Assembly (NCBI GenBank): GCA_030838025.1
Contig: JAUTXM010000447.1
Location: 1 to 5,276 of the forward strand
Reading direction: 5' to 3'
Length of the DNA: 5,276 bases
Origin: Acidimicrobiaceae bacterium
GTDB lineage: Bacteria; Actinomycetota; Acidimicrobiia; Acidimicrobiales; Palsa-688
In this document: positions 1 through 5,276 of the stretch, in pieces
How positions within the stretch are numbered: position 1 is the first letter of the stretch
Layout: each line of letters starts with the position of its first letter
Notes under the pieces: generated by a model
The model's input: the letters and a program-made list of their open reading frames with translations, nothing else
The model's database searches: none
What the model was told of the DNA's origin: nothing
Made by a program: the position numbers and the translations under genes

Positions 1-110
1 CACCTGCTGTGGGTTTGTCGAGGAAAAACCCCCGGTCCGAGGCCCGCACCCACTGTTCCTGCGTAGGTGTAGCGGTCAACGCGATCCACGCTCCGCTGAC
101 AATGTGTCCG

Positions 111-140
111 CGGGGATCCGACCGATCGAGCACATCCCCG
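111..140. repeat. Perfect 7-bp inverted repeat
   Basis: CGGGGAT at 111-117 is the exact reverse complement of ATCCCCG at 134-140, with 16 bases between them. It could be a two-half-site protein binding site or a weak hairpin. No known operator consensus matches, and a 7-bp match can arise by chance in GC-rich DNA. Confidence 0.3.
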
Positions 141-194
141 TCGCCGGACCATCGACCCGTCCTGGTTGGCCTTGCTATTTTGCGACGGCCCGCT

Positions 195-288
195 GGGCAC
201 CCGGTTCTGTCTTTGGTGCCGGTGTCGGGGGGTGAGCGAACAGCGGAGGGAAGGTATCTCCCGGGCAACAGGTTCTCTCCTTGGTGCC
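195..288. repeat. Imperfect 26-base direct repeat, two copies
   Basis: Bases 195-220 and 263-288 match at 22 of 26 positions, 68 bases apart. Both copies end in the same TTGGTGCC block and share GGTTCT in the middle. The first copy also contains an inverted repeat (GGCACC at 196-201, GGTGCC at 215-220) that is broken in the second copy. They lie 69-162 bases before the xseA start, so they could be regulator binding sites or a decayed duplication. I do not recognise the motif. Confidence 0.45.
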
Positions 289-312
289 CCGTCCCGTCTA
301 TTGCGGCCCCGC

Positions 313-330
313 TGTCCGCAGTTCCGGACA
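313..330. promoter_or_regulatory. Inverted repeat just upstream of xseA
   Basis: TGTCCG (313-318) and CGGACA (325-330) form a perfect 6-bp dyad around CAGTTC, ending 26 bases before the xseA ATG. The position fits an operator or a small hairpin in an untranslated leader. It does not match the actinobacterial LexA box (GAAC-N4-GTTC), so SOS control is not supported. Confidence 0.3.
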
Positions 331-341
331 CACGTGGGCGA

Positions 342-347
342 TAGCCT
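342..347 (+). promoter_or_regulatory. Possible -10 element of a leaderless xseA promoter
   Basis: TAGCCT fits the loose actinobacterial -10 pattern TANNNT and ends 9 bases before the xseA ATG. There is no recognisable Shine-Dalgarno sequence before that ATG. A leaderless transcript starting at or next to the start codon would explain both. Leaderless mRNAs are common in actinobacteria. No good -35 hexamer sits at the usual distance, and TANNNT is common by chance, so this is a weak call. TATTTT at 176-181 (with TCGACC at 152-157) is an alternative further upstream. Confidence 0.2.
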
Positions 348-356
348 CGCCTCGCC

Positions 357-1688
357 ATGACCCTCCCGATGTTCCCCGTGAGTCCGAGCGGCCCTCGGAC
401 GGTCACGCTGGTTCGGCTGGCGGGCGAGATCGCCCGGTCACTGGCACCAGTGGGTCGGGTCTCGGTCGAAGGAGAGGTCTACCGGCCGACCCGCACCGGC
501 GCCGGGCGCATCTATTTCACGCTGCGTGACCGGGCCGCCCAGATGACCGTGACCTGCCCGCAGGGCCGAGCGGCCCGCTGCCGGGCGATTGCCGGCGAGC
601 GGGTCTGCGTGGTTGGCGCCGTGAGCTGGATCAGCGAGCGAGGCGAGCTGCAGTTGGTCGCCGAGGCGGTCACGCCCGTGGGCGACGGTGCCGTCGCCGC
701 CATGATCGCCGAGGCCCGCCGCCGCCTTGAAGTAGACGGCCTGCTCGACCGGCCCAGGCGGCCCATCCCCCTCCTACCTCGGCTCATCGGCGTGGTGTGC
801 GGCGCGGACTCCGCCGTTCGCAAGGACATCGAGTCGGTGGTGGTGGCGCGCTTTCCTGGCTATCCGCTGCGGGTCGTCGAGACGTTCCTCTCGGGACCCT
901 CGGCAGCCCTGTCGATTATGGACGCCCTCGCACGGCTGGCGTCCGACGACGAGGTGGACGTCATCGTCCTGGCTCGGGGAGGCGGCGACGCGACCCAGTT
1001 GCTGCCTTTCAGCGACGAGGAGCTGTGCCGGGCGGTGTGCGACTGCCGGGTACCGGTCGTCTCGGCCATCGGCCACGAGGGGGACCGTCCGCTGTGCGAC
1101 GAGGTCGCCGACCTGCGTTGCGCCACACCGCTGGCGGCTGCGGCCGCCGTGGTGCCCGATCGCCAGGCACTGGAGCTCTTGCTGGCGGCACGGCGGGCGG
1201 CCGCCGCCGTGGCCTTCGAGCGCCGGATCGAGGCGGGGGCGCGGCGGCTGGCGTCGATCGACACGGGCCGCGCCGTTCGCCAAGGCGCCGGGCTGGCGTG
1301 CGCCCGCCTCGACCGTCTCGGCGATCGGCTGGCGTGGGTCCATCCGAGCGGACGGGCGGCCGAGGCATCGCGGCGGCTGGCGTCGATCGATTTCCATGGT
1401 CCCGCCCGTCGGGCGTTGGACAGCGGTCGGGCCCGATTGGGCGCCCTCGAATGGCGCCGAGGGGTGCATGACGGCTTGGCCCGCGCCCAGGGACGCCTTG
1501 AAGCCGACGGCCGCCATCTCCAGGCCCTGTCGCCGCAGCGAGTACTCGAACGAGGCTATGCCGTGGCGCGAGATTCGACCGGTGGGGTCATTCGCCGGGC
1601 CGACCAGGTGATGCCCGGTGCGCTGATCGATGTGCAAGTCGCGTCCGGGCGGATGAGAGCGCGAGTCGAGCAGGTGGCCAGTGGTTGA
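357..1688 (+). CDS. xseA: Exodeoxyribonuclease VII large subunit
   Basis: This is the catalytic subunit of exonuclease VII, a cytoplasmic metal-independent enzyme that cuts single-stranded DNA from both ends into oligonucleotides and acts in repair and recombination. The 443-residue product is near family length. Residues ~15-105 form the OB-fold (VEGEV at 37-41, RIYFTLRD at 51-58). Residues ~140-265 form the catalytic core (IGVVCGADSAVRKD, then ARGGG at 206-210, then GHEGD at 240-244 and VADLRCATP). D157, R207, H240 and D243 align with the residues reported as essential in the E. coli enzyme; the usual GHETD reads GHEGD here. Residues ~270-390 are an Ala/Arg/Leu-rich helical stalk, and the C-terminal motif LSPQRVLERGYAV lies at 391-403. 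ATG 357 is chosen because the frame and homology begin just after it. ATG 369 and GTG 378 are alternatives, and none has a clear ribosome binding site. The stop lies 16 bases before the preferred xseB start. Confidence 0.95.
   Translation: MTLPMFPVSPSGPRTVTLVRLAGEIARSLAPVGRVSVEGEVYRPTRTGAGRIYFTLRDRAAQMTVTCPQGRAARCRAIAGERVCVVGAVSWISERGELQLVAEAVTPVGDGAVAAMIAEARRRLEVDGLLDRPRRPIPLLPRLIGVVCGADSAVRKDIESVVVARFPGYPLRVVETFLSGPSAALSIMDALARLASDDEVDVIVLARGGGDATQLLPFSDEELCRAVCDCRVPVVSAIGHEGDRPLCDEVADLRCATPLAAAAAVVPDRQALELLLAARRAAAAVAFERRIEAGARRLASIDTGRAVRQGAGLACARLDRLGDRLAWVHPSGRAAEASRRLASIDFHGPARRALDSGRARLGALEWRRGVHDGLARAQGRLEADGRHLQALSPQRVLERGYAVARDSTGGVIRRADQVMPGALIDVQVASGRMRARVEQVASG
1240..1390 (+). 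repeat. 22-base exact direct repeat inside xseA
   Basis: Bases 1240-1261 are identical to 1369-1390, 129 bases (43 codons) apart and in the same frame. They encode ARRLASID (residues 296-303) and SRRLASID (339-346). The residues that follow each copy are loosely similar in their Arg/Ala/Leu pattern. An in-frame duplication inside the helical stalk would explain this. Confidence 0.6.
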
Positions 1689-1694
1689 CGGCAT

Positions 1695-1698
1695 GAGG
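1695..1698 (+). promoter_or_regulatory. Ribosome binding site favouring xseB ATG 1705
   Basis: GAGG sits 6 bases before ATG 1705, a good Shine-Dalgarno spacing. The competing GTG 1681 has only AGGTGG at 1672-1677, three bases away, which is too close. ATG 1693 has no motif. The site lies just past the xseA stop codon, so translation of the two subunits is probably coupled. Confidence 0.5.
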
Positions 1699-1704
1699 CA
1701 AGGT

Positions 1705-2160
1705 ATGGACCCTTTTGACCAGAACCCGGAGCAACTGAGCTTCGAAGAGCTTGTCGCCGCTCTGGAACTCCTCACCGATCGTCTCGCCTCCGGGCAGATC
1801 GGTATCGAGGAGGCGGCCGACCTGTACGAGCGAGCCGAGTTGCTCCACGGACTGGCCAGCCAACGCCTGGCCCGGGTCCAGGCCCGCATCGAGGCCCTCG
1901 GTGGGCACGGCGGTGCCCCAAGGGGCGGCGGCGCGGGTAGCGGCGCGGGCGGCCCCGCAGGCGGGGCCGTGGGTGGGGGTGCGGGTGGCCCCGCAGGCGG
2001 GGCCGTGGGTGGCAGAGCGGGTGGGCCGGCAGGCGGCGCCCCAAGGGGTGACTCCGCGGGTAGCGGTGCGGGTGGGGCCGTGGGTGGTGGTGCGGGTGGC
2101 CCCGCAGGCGGGGCCGTGGGTGGGGGGGCGGTCAGCGCAGCGCCCAACGGTGGGGCCTGA
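1705..2160 (+). CDS. xseB: Exodeoxyribonuclease VII small subunit with Gly/Ala repeat tail
   Basis: This is the small subunit of exonuclease VII. Several copies bind the helical stalk of each XseA and are needed for activity. Residues 12-65 form the two-helix XseB core: SFEELVAALELLTDRLASGQ, then IGIEEAADLYERAELL and a basic second helix. The family is usually about 70-80 residues, but this product has 151. Residues 66-151 are a low-complexity tail with 43 Gly and 21 Ala of 86 residues, built on a 12-residue unit GGPAGGAVGGGA. No Cys, Trp or hydrophobic stretch occurs in the tail, so it is probably disordered. ATG 1705 is preferred for its ribosome binding site. Starting at GTG 1681 would add 8 residues and overlap the xseA stop, which is also a normal arrangement. 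The core is a confident match; the role of the tail is unknown. Confidence 0.9.
   Translation: MDPFDQNPEQLSFEELVAALELLTDRLASGQIGIEEAADLYERAELLHGLASQRLARVQARIEALGGHGGAPRGGGAGSGAGGPAGGAVGGGAGGPAGGAVGGRAGGPAGGAPRGDSAGSGAGGAVGGGAGGPAGGAVGGGAVSAAPNGGA
1951..2133 (+). repeat. GC-rich tandem repeats encoding the XseB tail
   Basis: A 36-base unit begins at 1951 and 1987, with a degenerate copy from 2023; a further copy begins at 2098. Bases 1951-1979 and 2098-2126 are identical. A longer unit also repeats: GCCCCAAGGGG occurs at 1915-1925 and 2038-2048, each followed by sequence for an AGSGAGG peptide, 123 bases apart. All spacings (36, 111, 123) are multiples of three, so the frame survives expansion. 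Each good copy contains the near-palindrome GGCCCCGC-AG-GCGGGGCC (1951-1968, 1987-2004, 2098-2115). Confidence 0.85.
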
Positions 2161-2171
2161 CCGTTGGGCGC
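2140..2171. terminator. 12-bp inverted repeat over the xseB stop codon
   Basis: GCGCCCAACGGT (2140-2151) and ACCGTTGGGCGC (2160-2171) pair perfectly around an 8-base loop. The hairpin starts inside the last xseB codons and includes the TGA stop (2158-2160). It lies between convergent genes, 51 bases past the phosphoesterase stop, so it could end transcription from both sides. No T-tract follows on either strand. U-less hairpins have been proposed as terminators in actinobacteria, so the role is inferred from structure and position. Confidence 0.65.
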
Positions 2172-2182
2172 GTAACGGGTTC

Positions 2183-2201
2183 GGCGCCTCAGCACGGCGC
2201 C
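2183..2201. terminator. Second short hairpin between the convergent genes
   Basis: GGCGCC at 2183-2188 and again at 2196-2201 can pair around a 7-base loop. It lies 21 bases past the phosphoesterase stop (minus strand), and could help end that transcript. The hexamer is self-complementary and common in GC-rich DNA, so the call is weak. Confidence 0.25.
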
Positions 2202-2222
2202 CGATGCAGGCTGTCGGCCGAA

Positions 2223-3452
2223 TTAGTGACGGGCCGGCCACCGGTGGGTGAAGCAGCGGTCGTCGCGCCGACCCGGTGACCATCGGCCCCAGACACCGCC
2301 GATAGCTCGGGCGGTGGTTTCGGTCCAGGCGATGACGTCGGGCACCGCGATCCGTCGCACTACCTGGCGGATTCCGCCTTCGTGGACCGCATAGCCGGTC
2401 CACGTCCCGGGGTAGTCCTTGGTCGAACCAACCTCCACCACTTCGATCGGGCCGTGGCGGCGCCGGCGGTGGCGATGGGTATGGCCGCTGGCGACGAAGC
2501 TGGCGGGGTTGGCTTCCGCCAGCTCGTCGAGAAAGGTGCGGGCCTGGTGGCCCCCGATTCCTGGCGGGTACTCGGTCGGCCACGCCCACCGCTGGGGCTG
2601 GTGATGCAGGACCAGGAAGGCCGGCCCGGGTGCTTCGGCGGCGAGGGTGACCAGGCGGGCCCGCTGGCGGTCGTCGATCTCACCCGAGCGCCGGCCCGGG
2701 CGTGGCGTCAGTGCGAACACGAGGCGGATGCCGTCGCGGTCGCGCGCCCACGGTTCCCTGGGCACGTGAATGCCGTAGTGCTCGAGGATCGGCCGGCCGT
2801 CGGTTTCGATGTCGTGGAACTCGTGGTTGCCGAAGGTCGCCATCACCGGAACTCGGATCCGGCCAAGGAGCTCGCCCATCTCGTGGAACTCCGCCGCCAC
2901 ACCGTCGGAGGTCATGTCGCCCTTGACGACCAGCGCCCGGGCTCCCCAGTGGAGCGCTTCCTCGATAGCCGCGTCGATGCAGCGCCAGGTGTAAGGCCGG
3001 CGACCCGCGGGCAGGGGCCAGGCTTCTTCGATGTCGTGGCTCGGACCGAAACCGGACTCTCCCAGGTGCAGGTCGTTGATGGTGGCGAAGGCATCGAGCA
3101 GGCGACCCGGCGGGGGCCGTAGGGTCTTCACCTTCTCCACTAAGCGCCGGGGCACGCCTGGGCCACTGACGGTGAGGTCGTAACTGGTGGCGGGGCTGAG
3201 ACCGTCGAAAATGACCGCGCCCGGCCCGCCCATCGCTCCCGGTGGCAAATGGAGGGGGACCGGCCGGCGCTCGCGGCGACGCAATACCGCGGGCGGTGAC
3301 GCCACCACGTCATGCACCTGGTCACCAATTTCCAGGGACACGTGGGGAGCCGGCAGGCAATGCCAGACGACCTGCACCGCCGTGTCCTCGACCGAGAACA
3401 CCTCGATTGGCGGAGCAGCCGAAAACGCCGAGGCGACCGAGATCACGGGCAC
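2223..3452 (-). CDS. Metallophosphoesterase with N-terminal fibronectin-III-like domain
   Basis: This is a calcineurin-like phosphoesterase, a family of two-metal enzymes that hydrolyse phosphomono- or diesters; the substrate here cannot be read from sequence. With the GTG at 3452 the product has 409 residues. Residues ~5-112 look like a beta-sandwich of fibronectin-III type (FDGLSPATSYDLTVSGPG at 82-99), as found before the catalytic domain in purple-acid-phosphatase-like proteins. The catalytic domain spans ~120-370 with the metal-binding blocks in order: DLH (127-129), GD (178-179), GNHE (208-211), LHHQ (282-285) and GHTH (323-326). No clear signal peptide or membrane helix is visible, so it is probably cytoplasmic. 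GTG 3452 is chosen because GGGAG lies 11 bases upstream; GTG 3446 is an alternative. The frame runs on to a TTG at 3593, but that start has no ribosome binding site and would overlap the aminopeptidase. It follows the aminopeptidase by 91 bases on the same strand. Confidence 0.9.
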   Translation of the reverse strand: MPVISVASAFSAAPPIEVFSVEDTAVQVVWHCLPAPHVSLEIGDQVHDVVASPPAVLRRRERRPVPLHLPPGAMGGPGAVIFDGLSPATSYDLTVSGPGVPRRLVEKVKTLRPPPGRLLDAFATINDLHLGESGFGPSHDIEEAWPLPAGRRPYTWRCIDAAIEEALHWGARALVVKGDMTSDGVAAEFHEMGELLGRIRVPVMATFGNHEFHDIETDGRPILEHYGIHVPREPWARDRDGIRLVFALTPRPGRRSGEIDDRQRARLVTLAAEAPGPAFLVLHHQPQRWAWPTEYPPGIGGHQARTFLDELAEANPASFVASGHTHRHRRRRHGPIEVVEVGSTKDYPGTWTGYAVHEGGIRQVVRRIAVPDVIAWTETTARAIGGVWGRWSPGRRDDRCFTHRWPARH

Positions 3453-3463
3453 CGTTGAACGTG

Positions 3464-3468
3464 CTCCC
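3464..3468 (-). promoter_or_regulatory. Ribosome binding site supporting GTG 3452
   Basis: On the minus strand GGGAG ends 11 bases before GTG 3452. The spacing is slightly long but usable. The upstream TTG at 3593 has no such sequence, so this site decides the start choice. Confidence 0.4.
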
Positions 3469-3543
3469 GAGGGCGCGTCATCGCGGCAGTCACAGCAGGC
3501 ACAGCAGTCAGGCTTCGCCGCGCGGTCGGAACCGTCGGGAGCG

Positions 3544-5276
3544 TCAGGACTTCTGGAGTGCGTCCGGCAGGTCGGGAGCCACACGCTCGGCAAAGGCGAC
3601 GCTGTTGTCGAGTTTTTCGAGTGACTGAGCGACGAGCGTCTCTTGGGGCACCGGATGCGTGGCGAGAAAGGCGTGAATGTCCCGAGCCAGCCCGGCGTCG
3701 GTCACCGAGGACATGGCCTCCAGCATGCGCGGGATACTGTTACCGGGGAACCGCGAGCAGATGGTCTCCCAATGCTGCTCCATGAACGGCCACGCCAGCC
3801 GGGCACCCGCCCGCGACGCCAGGACCGACCCGATGACATACGGCGCGTCCTGAGTCCTGACCTCGCTGCTCAGGCAGAGTTCGAGGGTCCGGCTCAGCAG
3901 TTCCGGGACCTGCGGTGCTGCCAGGGCATACAGGAACCGGACCTGGTCCTGGGGCGTGGAAGCTGCGCGGAAGCGCTCGTACATCAACTGGTATTCGTCC
4001 TCGCCCCCGGAATAGGCGACGATCGTGACGACGGCGGTGACCAGGTCCGGCGCAAGGGTGCTGGGGTTGGCGAAGTACAGCTCCAGGCGTGATCGGGCTT
4101 CCTCCCGCACGCCAGCGTCGGCGCCGAGGGTCCCGACGACCGAGAGGAGCCGGGCTCGGAGCGTGCCGGTGCGTTCCGGTTCGCCCGCGGCTGGGTCCCA
4201 ACCGAGTTCGTCGAGAAGCGGGCGGGTGATGCGGCGCACGAACGCCTGGATGAGTGGCCGGTCGGCGTCGGCCAAGATCCGGTCCATCAGACCGAGCGGT
4301 CCCAGACCGGCGCCCCAGACATCGGGATCGCGCTCGGATGGCAGTTGCTCGACGAGCGACAGGAAGTCGGTGACCGGCGAGTGGCCGGCCAGCATGGACG
4401 CGGCGGTGTCGCTCACCAGGGTAAGGCGTTCGAGGGGCGACAGCTGCTCAGGCATGACCGCCCGGAGCCGCTGCAACAGCGACTCCTCGTAGCGGACCCG
4501 ATAGAAGCCCCATGCGCCCGCATTGACCACGACCCAGTCGAGCGGTCCGGGGACCGCCACCTCGGTGGACTCCTCGGTCAGCAACACCCGTGCGGTCTTC
4601 ACCTGGCCACCCGCTGACAGCCGCAGGTTGATCGGCACCTGCCACCGCTCGGCGTTGTCGTCGCCGCGGTACAGGAACCGCCGCTGGCTGAGCGTGAGGT
4701 ATTCGCCGTCGGGCGAGACGCCCACCGAGACCAGGGGATATCCGCCCTGGTAGATCCATGAATCCATGACGGCCCGGGCCGGCTCACCCGACGCGGCTTC
4801 GATGGCGTCCCAGAGATCGGTCGTTTCGGTGTTGCCGTAGGAATGCTCCGTCAGGTAGCGGGAGATGCCCTGGCGGAAGGGCTCAGGTCCTAGGTACTGC
4901 TCGAGCATCCTGAGGACGGCGGCACCCTTTTGGTACGTGAGGATGTCGAACATCCCTTCCGCCTCACACGGCCTGCCGACTGCGAACTCCACCGGCCGGG
5001 TGCTCGTGAGGCCGTCGGTCATCATGGCGGCGGCCCGGCCGATGCCGAAGGTGACCCACACCTCCCAGTCCGGACGGAAGGCGTCGACAGTCAACAGTTC
5101 CATGAAGGTGGCGAAGGCCTCATTGAGCCAGATGCCGTTCCACCACTTCATGGTCACGAGGTCGCCGAACCACATGTGGGCCGTCTCGTGGGCCACGACG
5201 GTGGCGATGCGCTGCAGTTCAAGTTGCGACGCCGCGTTCACATCGATCAGCAGGGCCGTCTCGCGGTAGGTCACGC
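3544..5276 (-). CDS. pepN: Aminopeptidase N, M1 family (C-terminal part)
   Basis: This is a zinc aminopeptidase of the gluzincin M1 family, which removes N-terminal residues from peptides, normally in the cytoplasm for peptide turnover. The window holds the last ~577 residues. The reading frame runs off the right edge, so the true start and the GAMEN substrate-binding motif lie outside; the edge codons read VTYRE, which normally follows GAMEN directly. Numbering from that Val, the zinc site is HETAH (29-33) plus E52 in WLNEAF, with the expected 18-residue gap. The transition-state Tyr is Y115 in TYQKGAAVLRM. MDSWIYQGGYPLV (171-183) closes the catalytic domain. An ERAP1-C-like helical domain follows from about residue 249 (VVVNAGAWGFYRVRYE) to the end. 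All visible catalytic residues are present and there is no frameshift. Full-length relatives are about 830-870 residues, so roughly 270 are missing. The GTG at 5274 is an internal Val, not a start. Confidence 0.95.
   Translation of the reverse strand, partial: VTYRETALLIDVNAASQLELQRIATVVAHETAHMWFGDLVTMKWWNGIWLNEAFATFMELLTVDAFRPDWEVWVTFGIGRAAAMMTDGLTSTRPVEFAVGRPCEAEGMFDILTYQKGAAVLRMLEQYLGPEPFRQGISRYLTEHSYGNTETTDLWDAIEAASGEPARAVMDSWIYQGGYPLVSVGVSPDGEYLTLSQRRFLYRGDDNAERWQVPINLRLSAGGQVKTARVLLTEESTEVAVPGPLDWVVVNAGAWGFYRVRYEESLLQRLRAVMPEQLSPLERLTLVSDTAASMLAGHSPVTDFLSLVEQLPSERDPDVWGAGLGPLGLMDRILADADRPLIQAFVRRITRPLLDELGWDPAAGEPERTGTLRARLLSVVGTLGADAGVREEARSRLELYFANPSTLAPDLVTAVVTIVAYSGGEDEYQLMYERFRAASTPQDQVRFLYALAAPQVPELLSRTLELCLSSEVRTQDAPYVIGSVLASRAGARLAWPFMEQHWETICSRFPGNSIPRMLEAMSSVTDAGLARDIHAFLATHPVPQETLVAQSLEKLDNSVAFAERVAPDLPDALQKS

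Larger units (their letters stand above)
1..356. other. Upstream region of xseA, no convincing gene
   Basis: No reading frame here looks like a real protein. The open plus-strand frames give Arg/Pro/Ser-rich, low-complexity products and lack a ribosome binding site. The stretch holds short inverted and direct repeats, listed separately. On the minus strand a frame stays open to base 1. A GTG at 47-49 has an AGGA sequence 7 bases upstream (57-60) and would begin VRASDRGFFLDKPTAG, so the first codons of a divergent gene could lie here. Sixteen codons are too few to name a family, and third-position GC in this frame is lower than in the clear genes. The likely reading is an intergenic, regulatory stretch, possibly with the start of a divergent gene at its left edge. 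Confidence 0.5.

Noticed and set aside
9..344. Plus-strand frame of 111 residues before xseA
   Set aside because: No ribosome binding site, Arg/Pro/Ser-rich composition, no domain, and competing open frames over the same bases. Chance open frame in GC-rich sequence.
1951..2133. CRISPR-like regularly spaced repeats
   Set aside because: The repeats are contiguous tandem units in frame inside xseB with no unique spacers, so this is a coding tandem repeat.
774..2195. Long minus-strand frame (473 residues, Pro/Ala-rich) opposite xseA and xseB
   Set aside because: It is antisense to two well-supported genes. The Pro-rich part is the complement of the Gly/Ala repeats, and the rest has no recognisable domain. 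Long antisense frames are expected in DNA this GC-rich.
1588..2589. Minus-strand frame of 333 residues spanning three gene ends
   Set aside because: It crosses the ends of xseA, xseB and the phosphoesterase, is Arg/Pro-rich, and matches nothing I recognise. It is a shadow frame.
3453..3593. 47-residue N-terminal extension of the phosphoesterase with a Cys cluster (DCCACCDC)
   Set aside because: It would need a TTG start without a ribosome binding site and would overlap the pepN end. The Cys codons come from a short CTGCTGTG repeat in the spacer. A metal-binding extension is not excluded but is unlikely.
5269..5274. GTG at 5274 as the aminopeptidase start
   Set aside because: The residues VTYRE are internal in M1 enzymes, directly after GAMEN. 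The gene must continue beyond the right edge.
1..5276. tRNA, rRNA, insertion sequence or attachment site
   Set aside because: I saw no tRNA cloverleaf elements, rRNA-like sequence, transposase motifs or terminal repeats. The window reads as ordinary chromosomal sequence.

Overview
The window is GC-rich bacterial DNA with dense coding, frequent GTG/TTG start candidates and G/C-ending codons. This suggests a high-GC actinobacterium. The gene content (exonuclease VII, an M1 aminopeptidase, a calcineurin-like phosphoesterase) fits that but is housekeeping-like and does not fix a genus; a lineage such as Acidimicrobiia is only a guess.

Layout. Bases 1-356 hold no gene I can defend. They contain several short inverted and direct repeats and a weak promoter candidate in front of xseA. 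Bases 357-1688 (+) encode XseA, the large subunit of exodeoxyribonuclease VII, with its OB-fold, catalytic core and C-terminal segment. Bases 1705-2160 (+; in-frame upstream start possible at 1681) encode XseB, the small subunit. Its normal ~65-residue helical core is followed by an unusual ~86-residue Gly/Ala repeat tail encoded by GC-rich tandem repeats. A perfect 12-bp inverted repeat straddles the xseB stop codon and lies between convergent gene pairs. On the minus strand, 3544-5276 is the C-terminal ~two thirds of an M1-family aminopeptidase N, cut by the right edge. Downstream of it, 2223-3452 encodes a metallophosphoesterase with an N-terminal fibronectin-III-like domain.

How the genes work together. 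XseA and XseB form one nuclease that degrades single-stranded DNA, and their close coupling fits a two-gene operon. The aminopeptidase and phosphoesterase are on the opposite strand, 91 bases apart and possibly co-transcribed. I see no functional link between that pair and ExoVII beyond a shared terminator region.

I found no evidence of a new defence or mobile system. The most unusual signal is the repeat-encoded XseB tail. Next are a 22-base exact repeat inside the XseA stalk region and the repeat-rich xseA upstream region.
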